The notes under the pieces: model-generated
Databases searched by the model: none
What the model saw: the letters and a program-made list of their open reading frames with translations, nothing else
What the model was told of the DNA's origin: nothing
Position numbers and translations under genes: made by a program
Assembly: GCA_031262415.1 (NCBI GenBank)
Contig: JAISHT010000058.1
Location: 1-35,911, forward strand
DNA from: Elusimicrobiota bacterium
GTDB lineage: Bacteria; Elusimicrobiota; Elusimicrobia; Elusimicrobiales; Elusimicrobiaceae
Length of the DNA: 35,911 bases
Direction: 5' to 3'
In this document: positions 6,448 through 14,590 of the stretch, piece after piece
Layout of the letters: each line of letters starts with the position of its first letter
How positions within the stretch are numbered: the first letter of the stretch is position 1

Positions 6448-8499
6448 TTATTTTACTTTTACGCCGAAGTTTTTTAAGAAAGCTTTATTATTATAAGGCC
6501 TGCCTAAAAACTTTTCTACCATAGCGTTTGGATCTTGCGTGATGCCGGGCGTGTAAATATATTGCCTTAACTTCATACCAAGATCTTTGTTATCCAAACC
6601 CTCTTTTTCAAAGACGGAGAAGATATCGTCTGCAATAACAAGCGACCAAGCGTAAACATAATAACCGACATCATAAGGATCCGTTAGCGACATTATGTGC
6701 GAGAAATTTGCCTGCGGATAAGTGCCGGGCGTAAGCGGGACAAGGTAAATTTCCTTCATCAATTTGCCGTAAAGTTTTGTCGTATCAACGGGCTTGTTTG
6801 ATTTATGATATTGATAATCCAACTGGCCTAGGAAGTTTTGCCTTAACATCGGCAAAGCCGAGCCGACATTTTTGCTCTTTTGCAAATTGGCTATCATATC
6901 GTCAGGCAACTGCTCTCCCGTCTTATAATGCTTAGATATTTTCTTTAGGATTTTTGTGTCCCACGCCCAATTTTCAAGTAATTGAGAGTGCGCTTCTATG
7001 TAATCCCAAGTAATATTATCGCCGCCCAAAGTTGCGTATTTGGGGTGCGTTAAAGACATTTGCAGGACATGGCCAAACTCGTGGAACAAGGTTTCAACTT
7101 CGCTATGATCAAGCAGCGAGGGCAGGCCGTTGCCGGGGGGATTTAAGTTGGACGCTATGACGACAGACGGCGTTTGATAGCTGCCGTCAGCTTTTAAGAA
7201 ACCGTCAACAAAGCTCCAGCAAGCCGCATGGGTATATTTACCTTCGCGCGGATAAAGGTCCATATAAAAGTTTGAAATATGTTCGCCGCTGGCGGTATCT
7301 TTAATTTTATATGTTATAACATCTTTATGCCATTTTGGGAGAGTTGCTTTCTCAAAAGTAAGGCCAAAGAGATTGCCAAAAGTATCTAACATACCGTCAA
7401 TAATATGGTCCGTTGGCAAATATTCTTTGATTTTATCATTATCAACATTGTAATTAAGCTTTTTATAAAGGGCGCTGTAATAAGGCATATCCCAAAGATA
7501 AAAACCATCGGTTTTTTCTCCCACGGTTAAATCTTTTAAAGCCTGATATTCTTTTAACTCTTTTTTGCCAATGGGCTTTAAATTCTTTTCTATATCTTTT
7601 AAGAATTTTTTAAGAGTTTTTTCGTCTTTTGCCATACGGTCTTCTAAGACATATTGAGGGTGGTCTTTATAACCTAGTAGCCTTGAAGTTGTGGAGCGTT
7701 CCATTAAAACCGCCTCCAAAAGCTTTACATTTTCCGTGCCGCCGCGGTTTGCAAACTTTATTTGCAATTCTTTGCGGGCGGCTTCGTTTTTTGCATTAGC
7801 CATAAATGGATTGTAGTCGGGATATTTAAGCGTTACAATGTATTTTCCCTCAGGCGTTTTGTTTAAGCGGTTGATGTAGACATCGCTCATACCGTCAAGC
7901 TCCTGGCGGGTAAGTTCAAGCTGGTCCTTATGTTGCAAAAGGTTTACATTAAACTGAGTGATATTAGCCATTTTTTCATTATTTAAAACGGCGTAATCAG
8001 CGGCTTTTTGCTCGTCAAGTTCTGCGCCGGCTCGTTTAAATTTGTTAAGCCAGAAGTTAAGTAAGCGTTGCTCTTCGTTTTCAAGAGCGGGCTTAGTGTC
8101 TGCATATTCTTTAAGGGCATTATAAATATCTTTCCTTGCAAGTATGCTTGCTTTAAACTGATTGCCCTTTGCCTCTAGCTGAGAGGCGGCTTTTCGCACG
8201 CCGTCGTCGCCGTGGAAATAGGCTAAAAGAGCAAGTGGTTTTGCCACATACCAATAGCCTGTATAGGCGCGCTCAAAAGCAAGCAGCGTATTATCAAAAG
8301 TCCGCTCGCTGGGCGCTATATTTATTACGCTTTGGACATTTTTATCAAACTCCGCCGCCGCTTCGCTTTCTAGCGAAAGGACTTCCTTTGGAGTGTAGTT
8401 AAAACGCAAGTTGTCTTTTTGATACATCTTATTCATAGCTCCCCCGAAAGCCAAATTGGCCATGAGTAGGCCGCCGAGTAGTAAGGATAGTTTCTTCAT
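6448..8499 (-). CDS. dcp: M3 family zinc peptidase (peptidyl-dipeptidase Dcp-like), exported
   Basis: A 683-residue zinc metallopeptidase of family M3, close to peptidyl-dipeptidase Dcp, which removes C-terminal dipeptides from short peptides. The zinc site is complete: His473-Glu474-x2-His477 (HEFGH), then Glu502 (DYIEAHSQLLENW), the family spacing. The C-terminal HIMSLTDPYDVGYYVYAWS block carries the substrate-binding His/Tyr residues. Length matches the family (about 680). The first 20 residues (KKLSLLLGGLLMANLAFGG) look like a signal peptide, so this version probably acts in the periplasm, whereas E. coli Dcp is mainly cytoplasmic. AAGGAGA lies 5 bases before the ATG. Together with the neighbouring POT transporter it would supply dipeptides for uptake. 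Confidence 0.93.
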   Translation of the reverse strand: MKKLSLLLGGLLMANLAFGGAMNKMYQKDNLRFNYTPKEVLSLESEAAAEFDKNVQSVINIAPSERTFDNTLLAFERAYTGYWYVAKPLALLAYFHGDDGVRKAASQLEAKGNQFKASILARKDIYNALKEYADTKPALENEEQRLLNFWLNKFKRAGAELDEQKAADYAVLNNEKMANITQFNVNLLQHKDQLELTRQELDGMSDVYINRLNKTPEGKYIVTLKYPDYNPFMANAKNEAARKELQIKFANRGGTENVKLLEAVLMERSTTSRLLGYKDHPQYVLEDRMAKDEKTLKKFLKDIEKNLKPIGKKELKEYQALKDLTVGEKTDGFYLWDMPYYSALYKKLNYNVDNDKIKEYLPTDHIIDGMLDTFGNLFGLTFEKATLPKWHKDVITYKIKDTASGEHISNFYMDLYPREGKYTHAACWSFVDGFLKADGSYQTPSVVIASNLNPPGNGLPSLLDHSEVETLFHEFGHVLQMSLTHPKYATLGGDNITWDYIEAHSQLLENWAWDTKILKKISKHYKTGEQLPDDMIANLQKSKNVGSALPMLRQNFLGQLDYQYHKSNKPVDTTKLYGKLMKEIYLVPLTPGTYPQANFSHIMSLTDPYDVGYYVYAWSLVIADDIFSVFEKEGLDNKDLGMKLRQYIYTPGITQDPNAMVEKFLGRPYNNKAFLKNFGVKVK

Positions 8500-8649
8500 T
8501 TATTCTCCTTTTACAGCAGGTATAAGCCCATTCTATAATATTTTTGAACTATTAAAATAGTATTTAATGCAACAGTTAATCGCAGAAGCAAAAAAAATAG
8601 CGAAATATCAAACAAAAGCAAATGAATGTAATTAACAAATTGAAGATAT

Positions 8650-9543
8650 TTACTTTATAATATATACGCCTGCCGTATTTTCTATTATTTTGCTCGTAGA
8701 AGGGGCAATTTGGAAGGTATAATCTATGGCGTGATATAGAGATAAGGTTGCATCTTGCAGTTGTTGGTTTTTTTCCAATGGGATTATAGAAAATCCTTTT
8801 TTATTTAATTCCTCTATACACAGAGGTCGTCCGTGATCTTTATGTTTATTATGCTGTCCAAGCCATTTGGCGATATCGGCAGCTTTTTTAGGGGGTATGT
8901 TTTGGTATTTTGTCAGCCATTCTTTAACTAAAATTATGGAGCGGTTTACAGCATTTTTGCATTCTGTTATTTTTGAGGGGGCATATTGTTGCAATATAAA
9001 TTGCCATGCAAAAGCATTGTTCCGATTCTCAGCGCATTCTTTTTTTGCTGTCTCAAATTGATCAATAATAGCTTGTGCTGGATAAAAATCAATTTGCCCA
9101 TTATTATTAACGAATGGCATTTGCGGGTCTATTGGGCCTAAAAAAGAATTTTTACCCATATATATTCTATTGCAAGCACAGCACCACATTGTTCCTGCGG
9201 AGTACGCAAACATTGGGACAATAACATCTATATTATCAAACTGCGTCCTTATATACTTAACTATTGATTCTATCGCATTTGTTTCTCCACCTGGAGTATG
9301 TAAGACTATGCAAACTTCTTTCTTTTCTTTATTAATGCCATAACACATGCTCATAAAAGAATGTATATCTTCCCGAGAAATACCAGAAGTTATTTTGTTA
9401 AAATTAGCAGCATATATAATAACAGGTTTTTTAATTTGGTCTGATAGAGATTTAAGGTATTTTCTTCTAACACAATCAACCGCTGTGTTCAGCGGTTGAT
9501 TGCAACCTTTAATTTCTAATAGTATATCTTGGGCTATAGGCAT
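8650..9543 (-). CDS. SDH family Clp-fold serine proteinase
   Basis: A 297-residue protein of the serine-dehydrogenase-proteinase family (PF01972), in the ClpP/crotonase/SppA fold group. The oxyanion-hole loop TPGG is at 83-86, the nucleophile is Ser115 in AYSAGT, and LGPIDPQ at 135-141 is the family signature. A His-rich stretch (HNKHKDHGRPL, 231-241) matches the region carrying the other catalytic residues. There is no signal peptide or membrane helix. Codon use differs from neighbours (GGT/GGA for Gly, AGA/AGG for Arg, where the surroundings favour GGC), suggesting acquisition by transfer. Its ATG overlaps the stop of a 36-aa gene (TAATG), implying coupling. A perfect hairpin sits in codons 14-24. 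The substrate is unknown. Confidence 0.82.
   Translation of the reverse strand: MPIAQDILLEIKGCNQPLNTAVDCVRRKYLKSLSDQIKKPVIIYAANFNKITSGISREDIHSFMSMCYGINKEKKEVCIVLHTPGGETNAIESIVKYIRTQFDNIDVIVPMFAYSAGTMWCCACNRIYMGKNSFLGPIDPQMPFVNNNGQIDFYPAQAIIDQFETAKKECAENRNNAFAWQFILQQYAPSKITECKNAVNRSIILVKEWLTKYQNIPPKKAADIAKWLGQHNKHKDHGRPLCIEELNKKGFSIIPLEKNQQLQDATLSLYHAIDYTFQIAPSTSKIIENTAGVYIIK
9473..9502. repeat. Perfect 13-bp hairpin inside the SDH protease gene
   Basis: Arms 9473-9485 and 9490-9502 are perfectly complementary with a four-base loop. The hairpin lies in the coding region about 40-70 bases downstream of the start codon and has no adjoining T-run, so it is not a standard terminator. Confidence 0.8.
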
Positions 9544-9653
9544 TAGCGATTCTCTTTTTGAATAGTTGAATAGAAAGACAAATAATCACTTGTCCCTATA
9601 GGGGTTATCTTGGCATTTGTGGAAAGTCTCTCTTTATTCTCTTTTTTTGCCAT
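9543..9653 (-). CDS. Small protein (36 aa) coupled to the SDH protease
   Basis: A 36-residue hydrophilic, Lys/Thr/Ser-rich peptide beginning MAKKENKERLS and ending STIQKENR. No known domain is recognised. The start at 9653 is chosen because GGGAGG lies four bases upstream; the longer in-frame reading (to 9758) would start upstream of the predicted transcription start near 9724 and is rejected. The stop codon overlaps the ATG of the protease gene in the arrangement TAATG, so it probably controls or accompanies translation of the protease. It could be a leader peptide, a protease partner or a substrate; the sequence does not say. Confidence 0.55.
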   Translation of the reverse strand: MAKKENKERLSTNAKITPIGTSDYLSFYSTIQKENR

Positions 9654-9730
9654 ATTGCCTCCCATTTTTAAGGAAAACCAACTTGAATAAGTCGCTGTTT
9701 GTGCCCTTAAAACAATATGTTTATATAAAT

Positions 9731-9758
9731 ATTGTACCAGTTTTTGGAACATTATCAA
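9731..9758 (-). promoter_or_regulatory. Promoter of the 36-aa peptide / SDH protease unit
   Basis: On the reverse strand TTGATA (9758-9753) is followed after 16 bases by TACAAT (9736-9731). Transcription would begin near 9724, giving a leader of about 70 bases. Confidence 0.6.
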
Positions 9759-9851
9759 TATCCTTTTTAAAATACTGACGATTCCCCCAAAACACTTATA
9801 CCATATTTTTACGACAAATAAACAAACTACTGCGGCTGCCGCAAATAGGCA
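9759..9851. other. Intergenic spacer without recognisable gene
   Basis: About 90 AT-rich bases between the protease unit's promoter and the terminator of the RND operon. A short palindrome TGCGGCTGCCGCA is present near 9835. No coding signal was found. Confidence 0.5.
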
Positions 9852-9892
9852 AACAAAAAACGCATCTAAAAAGAAAAGATGCGTTTTTTGTT
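9852..9892 (-). terminator. Terminator of the RND efflux operon
   Basis: A perfect 16-bp stem (9852-9867 with 9877-9892) built on GCATC/GATGC and an A6/T6 flank, with a nine-base loop. It lies 37 bases beyond the stop codon of the outer-membrane channel gene. Confidence 0.9.
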
Positions 9893-9929
9893 ATGTAAAT
9901 ATTAGCCTAAAACATTGCTTTGTTAAGCC

Positions 9930-11459
9930 TTATTTTGCCGCTGCGTCCGCTTTTTTGGGCTCTGCGGTTTTGCCGCTTGCGGCCGTTGCCGTAACGCCGC
10001 CTTTAAGAGTGGTTTCAGCGGGGGCGTCAAGATCGGCCTTTTTAGTTTTAGCGTCGGCGCTTTCGTGTATTTGCAAGGTATTATCGGCAGAGTTGCCTGT
10101 TAAACCGCCGCCCAAAGCTTTGCTTATGGCGACTACGGCATTAAGCTCGTTTTGCATGGCGCTGGCTTCGTCAATTTGGGCTTGCAAGAAATTGCGTTCA
10201 ACATCTAAAACATCAAGCATAGAAACTAAGCCTGCGTCGTATTGCTTTTTAACAAGGTCCAAACTGCGATTTAGCGCTTTGCTTTGGCTATGTAGAGCAT
10301 TAAAGCTCTGCCTGTTTAAACGGTTGGCAACTATAGCGTCGTAAGTTTCTTTAAAAGCATTTTGAACGGTTTTTTGATAATTGGCTACTAGCTCACGCTC
10401 TTTTGCGGAATATTCTTCAACTTGGGCTTTTATTTTGCCGCCTTCAAAAATTGGGCCGCTTAAGTTGGCGGCAAAATTCCAAAGGCCGCCGCTAAAGAGA
10501 TCTGTTAAAGAGGCGCTTTGTATACCGCCAGATGCCGTAAGTGAAATATCTGGGAAATAAGCAGCGCGGGCAACGCCTATGTTTGCATTTGCTTCAACTA
10601 GTTGATATTCCGCCACACGAATATCAGGCCTGTTTTCCAAAATGTTAGAAGGCACTTCTGCTGGAATATTTGGCACTATTGTAATTTCGGCAAGTTCCTT
10701 ACCCCTTTCTATTTTATTTTCAACTATTTGCCTCGGCGAACCGCCGATTAAAACAGAAAGCGCAGTTTCGTTTTGGGAAAGTGTTTTTTGTAATTCTATT
10801 AAAGAGGCTTGCACGCTATCTCTTTCGGCTTCCATACGGCGAAGGTCAAGCTCGCCAACAAGGCCGTTTTCGTAGCGGGTTTTGTAAATACGCACGGTTT
10901 CCTGACGGGCGTCTAAAGTCCTTTGCGTGGTGGCTATTTGCGAATCCAAAGTGCGAACGGTAAAATAAGCTTTTGCGACATCTGCCGTAAGCGTTAGGCG
11001 AACAACATCTCTTTGAGCTTCCGATTGCAAAAGTCTTGCACGGGCGGCTTGGTTTAAATTTCTGTATTTACCCCAGAGGTCAAGCTCGTAAGAGAAGGCT
11101 AAGCCGGCGGAATAGTCTTTAGCCTCGCCTTCAGCGGCCGAGCCGCCTGTCGCTAGGCCAGCTGCGCTAGCGGCTACGGCGGGTTTGGAATCTGCCGTTA
11201 CGACGCCTGCATCTGCTCTAGCCTGATCCACCCTAGCCATGGCCATAAGCAAGTCATTGTTATAGGAAAGGGCGGTATCTTCCAGTTTGTTTAAAGTATC
11301 ATCGTTAAATATGCTCCACCATTTCTGTTGGGTAAAAACGCTATAATCTTCAAGATCTTGTTGATCTGGCAAATCCAAATCCGGGCGTTTGTATTTTGCG
11401 GCAAAATTACAAGAGGCTATAAAAGCCACGCTTGTTAAAAGAAGTATTAATTTTCTCAT
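9930..11459 (-). CDS. RND efflux outer-membrane lipoprotein (OprM/NodT family)
   Basis: The 509-residue outer-membrane channel of a tripartite drug-efflux pump. The lipoprotein signal MRKLILLLTSVAFIASC places the acylated Cys at residue 17. Two outer-membrane efflux repeats follow (about residues 60-250 and 270-450), including the helical pair motifs MARVDQARADAG and VEANANIGVARAAYFPDISLTASGG, typical of the OprM trimeric tunnel. The last 50 residues, after the family's usual end, are a low-complexity Lys/Ala/Thr tail. The gene overlaps the pump gene by four bases (ATGA), so it is the third gene of the operon, ending at the terminator at 9852-9892. Substrates cannot be predicted. Confidence 0.93.
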   Translation of the reverse strand: MRKLILLLTSVAFIASCNFAAKYKRPDLDLPDQQDLEDYSVFTQQKWWSIFNDDTLNKLEDTALSYNNDLLMAMARVDQARADAGVVTADSKPAVAASAAGLATGGSAAEGEAKDYSAGLAFSYELDLWGKYRNLNQAARARLLQSEAQRDVVRLTLTADVAKAYFTVRTLDSQIATTQRTLDARQETVRIYKTRYENGLVGELDLRRMEAERDSVQASLIELQKTLSQNETALSVLIGGSPRQIVENKIERGKELAEITIVPNIPAEVPSNILENRPDIRVAEYQLVEANANIGVARAAYFPDISLTASGGIQSASLTDLFSGGLWNFAANLSGPIFEGGKIKAQVEEYSAKERELVANYQKTVQNAFKETYDAIVANRLNRQSFNALHSQSKALNRSLDLVKKQYDAGLVSMLDVLDVERNFLQAQIDEASAMQNELNAVVAISKALGGGLTGNSADNTLQIHESADAKTKKADLDAPAETTLKGGVTATAASGKTAEPKKADAAAK

Positions 11460-14400
11460 ATTTTATTTTCCTGTTCCTGTTCTGGTTTATCTTTTATGCC
11501 TGCCATTTTTGAAAATAGCACAAAGAAGAGCGGCACGAAGATAGGCGCAAGCAAAGTTGCCCCTAACATACCGCAAACTACCGCTGTGCCAATAGAATGC
11601 CTGCTTGCTGCGCCGGCTCCGCTACTAAGCATTAGCGGCAAACAACCTAAGATGAAAGCAAGCGAGGTCATTACAATAGGTCTAAAGCGTAGTTTTGAGG
11701 CTTGCAAGGCCGCCTCTGCTAAACTTAAGCCTTGTTTTTGCATATCAACGGCAAATTCTACAATCAAAATAGCGTTTTTAGCCGCTAGACCAATAAGCGC
11801 AACAAGGGCTATTTGGAAGTAAATATCATTGTATAAACCCCTTGCAAAAACGCCTATAAGCGCGCCAAATAAAGCAAATGGCACTGCGCCAAGCACGGCA
11901 AACGGCAGCGACCAACGCTCGTATTGAGCAGCTAAAATTAAGAAGACGACGAGCAATGCAAGCAGCATAATTACTGCGCTAGAAGAGCCGCTGCTCTTTT
12001 CTTGATAAGTGGTGCCAAACCAAGAAAGGGCAAAATCTGCGCCTAAAACATCGTTTGCAACCTCTTCCATAGCGGCAATGGCCTCGCCGGAGCTATAGCC
12101 AGATGCCGGCGTGCCCATAATTTTGGCAGCGGGGAAGACATTGAACCGCTCAACAGAATCTGCGCCTGTCATCAACTTAAGTTCTGCTAGCGATGACATT
12201 GGTATCATAGAGCCGCTTTGCGACCTTACAAAAATTTCTTGCAATTGCTCCGGCCTTGCGCGAAAATCGCCACGGGCCTGCATAATTACTTTGAAGCTTC
12301 TGCCAAATTTAGTGAAGTCGTTAATGTATAAGGTGCCAAAAGTTGATTGCATGGTAGCGTATAAATCGGAAATATTAACGCCCATAGATTTGGCCCTTAT
12401 TTCATTAGTTTCCATAGAATATTGAGGCGTATTGGTGGAGAAGGTTGTCGTTACGGAAGCTAGCTCCGGCCTTTTGCCTGCGGCTAAAACATATTCGTTA
12501 ACTTTTGCCGCCAAAACCTTACTATCTCCGGAGCCTTTATTTTGAATATAACCTTCAAGGCCGCCGGTTGTGCTTAGGCCCATAATAGCGGGCGGGTTAA
12601 ACGGCATAAAGAAAGCATTAGCTATTTGGCTGTTTACTTCTGCGCCTAATTTTTTAATAAGACCGGCTGCGCTTTGGCCTTTGCCTTTACGCTCGTCCCA
12701 AGGCTTCAAAAGAATAAAGAACGAGCCATTATTGGACTTTAAGCTTGAAGTTAACATATCATAGCCAGAAAGGCCCATTTCTTGGTCAACAGATTTTTCT
12801 TGCAAAATAATATCTTCAACTTTAGATACCGCCGCTTGTGTTTTTTGCAGAGAAGTGCCCGGGTCTAACATTAAAGAAGCCATAAACATACCTTGATCTT
12901 CATCGGGCAGCAATGCGCCGGGGACAGTTTTAAACAATACTAACAAGCTAACAAGCAATATAGCTATTAAAACTAGCGAGAGTTTTACTTTACTCAGGAA
13001 GAATGCCACTATAGTATTGTAGCTATTTGTTATTTTGGCAAACATTCTATCAAAAGCGGCAAAAAAACCGTGGTCTTTATGCTCGGTAGGTTTTAAGAGC
13101 AAAACGCAAAGAGCGGGGGTAAGAGTCAAAGCCACAATGCCCGATATTACCACTGAAACCGCAATAGTAATAGCAAATTGCTTATACATTTCCCCAGTAA
13201 AGCCGCCCATAAAAGCAACCGGGACGAAGACTGAACAAAGCACAAGCACAATAGCAATAACAGGGCCCGTAACTTCAGACATAGCCTTTATAGTAGCTTC
13301 TTTAACGGGCAATTTTTCCTCGTGCATAATACGCTCTACGTTTTCCATAACAACAATAGCGTCGTCAACCACTATACCTATTGCCAAAACTACGCCAAAT
13401 AGCGTTAAAGTATTAATAGAGAAACCAAAAGCTAACATACCCGCAAATGCGCCCACTATAGAAACAGGCACGGCTAAACACGGGATTAATGTAGCCCGCC
13501 AGTTTTTAAGGAAGATAAAAACCACAAAGAAAACTAGAACCATAGCCTCAAACAAAGTATGCAAAACTTCTTTAATGGATTCTGTTACGAAGATAGTTGT
13601 ATCATAAGTTACTTTATAATCAATACCATTTGGCAACTTTTTGGCAAGCTCTTTCATTTTTGCATTAACTTCTTTGGCGGTTTGCACGGAATTTGCGCCG
13701 GGAGCAAGATAAATGCCTATTGGCACAGAGGGTTGTTTATTATTGCTTCCAATAAATTCATAAGTCTGCGAGCCTAGCTCAAGATCAGCGACATCTTTTA
13801 AACGTAAAGTGGAGCCGTCGGGATTGGCGCGGATAATAATATCGCCAAACTCTTCAGGAGTTTCCAAGCGGCCGGGGGCGATGATAGAATAAACTCTATC
13901 AAGATTTTCCGGCACGGGCGGCTGGCCTATTTTGCCAGCGGCGCGCTGCGCATTTTGTTCTTTTACGGCATTGTAAATATCTGTAGTAGTAAGTTTTAAG
14001 CGGGACAATATATCAGGCTTTAGCCAAATGCGTATGGAATAATCGTTTGCGCTCATAACAGAAGCGTCGCCAACGCCGTCTAAACGCTTTAACTCGTCAA
14101 TAATATTAATCAAAGCATAGTTGCCTATATAGGTAGTATCGTAAATATTATCAGGCGAGGTAAGCGAAATAATTTGCAAAATAGAAGAAGATTTTTTATC
14201 AACCATAACCCCGTAATCTTGCACATCAGAGGGCAAAGAAGAAAGGGCGGATTGAACCCTGTTGTTTACGTCCATCATAGCAAGGTCTGGGTCTTTACCT
14301 ACTTTAAAGTAAACAAGCAATGTCATATCGCCGCTGGCGGCGGATATGGAGTTCATATAAATCATATCGGTAACGCCGTTTATTTGCTGCTCCAGCGGAG

Positions 14401-14587
14401 CGGCGACGGTTGTTGAAATAACCTCAGGGCTTGCGCCGGGGTATTTTGCCGTTACGGATATTGAGGGCGGGGTTAAATCTGGATATTGCTCAATAGGCAG
14501 GTTAAGTATTGAAACTGCGCCCGCCAAAAGTATAAGCAAGGAAATAACTGTAGAAAATATTGGCCTTTCTATAAAAAATTTGGACAT
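11456..14587 (-). CDS. RND multidrug efflux inner-membrane pump (HAE1/AcrB family)
   Basis: A 1043-residue inner-membrane proton-driven pump of the hydrophobe/amphiphile efflux (HAE1) family, the length of AcrB/MexB. It begins with the standard SKFFIERPIFSTVISLLI helix; the proton-relay pair Asp408-Asp409 sits in GIVVDDAIVVMENVER and the partner Lys in LAAKNAILIVEF of helix 10. The second family signature GPVIAIVLVLCSVFVPVAFM and the mirrored C-terminal half are intact, with two large periplasmic loops. The start is three bases after the adaptor gene's stop. Adaptor, pump and channel in one transcript form a self-contained tripartite system. No TetR- or MarR-type regulator is adjacent. Confidence 0.96.
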   Translation of the reverse strand: MSKFFIERPIFSTVISLLILLAGAVSILNLPIEQYPDLTPPSISVTAKYPGASPEVISTTVAAPLEQQINGVTDMIYMNSISAASGDMTLLVYFKVGKDPDLAMMDVNNRVQSALSSLPSDVQDYGVMVDKKSSSILQIISLTSPDNIYDTTYIGNYALINIIDELKRLDGVGDASVMSANDYSIRIWLKPDILSRLKLTTTDIYNAVKEQNAQRAAGKIGQPPVPENLDRVYSIIAPGRLETPEEFGDIIIRANPDGSTLRLKDVADLELGSQTYEFIGSNNKQPSVPIGIYLAPGANSVQTAKEVNAKMKELAKKLPNGIDYKVTYDTTIFVTESIKEVLHTLFEAMVLVFFVVFIFLKNWRATLIPCLAVPVSIVGAFAGMLAFGFSINTLTLFGVVLAIGIVVDDAIVVMENVERIMHEEKLPVKEATIKAMSEVTGPVIAIVLVLCSVFVPVAFMGGFTGEMYKQFAITIAVSVVISGIVALTLTPALCVLLLKPTEHKDHGFFAAFDRMFAKITNSYNTIVAFFLSKVKLSLVLIAILLVSLLVLFKTVPGALLPDEDQGMFMASLMLDPGTSLQKTQAAVSKVEDIILQEKSVDQEMGLSGYDMLTSSLKSNNGSFFILLKPWDERKGKGQSAAGLIKKLGAEVNSQIANAFFMPFNPPAIMGLSTTGGLEGYIQNKGSGDSKVLAAKVNEYVLAAGKRPELASVTTTFSTNTPQYSMETNEIRAKSMGVNISDLYATMQSTFGTLYINDFTKFGRSFKVIMQARGDFRARPEQLQEIFVRSQSGSMIPMSSLAELKLMTGADSVERFNVFPAAKIMGTPASGYSSGEAIAAMEEVANDVLGADFALSWFGTTYQEKSSGSSSAVIMLLALLVVFLILAAQYERWSLPFAVLGAVPFALFGALIGVFARGLYNDIYFQIALVALIGLAAKNAILIVEFAVDMQKQGLSLAEAALQASKLRFRPIVMTSLAFILGCLPLMLSSGAGAASRHSIGTAVVCGMLGATLLAPIFVPLFFVLFSKMAGIKDKPEQEQENKI

Positions 14588-14590
14588 ATT

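Noticed and set aside
8567-8635. 22-codon frame MQQLIAEAKK... on the + strand
   Set aside because: Helical in appearance but very short, with no ribosome site, and lying in the gap between two reverse-strand genes; probably chance.
9543-9758. 71-residue version of the small gene before the SDH protease
   Set aside because: It would begin upstream of the predicted transcription start near 9724; GGGAGG supports the 36-residue start at 9653.
12570-13607. Several open frames antisense to the RND pump gene
   Set aside because: They are shadows of the pump's codon pattern, without start signals or recognisable domains.
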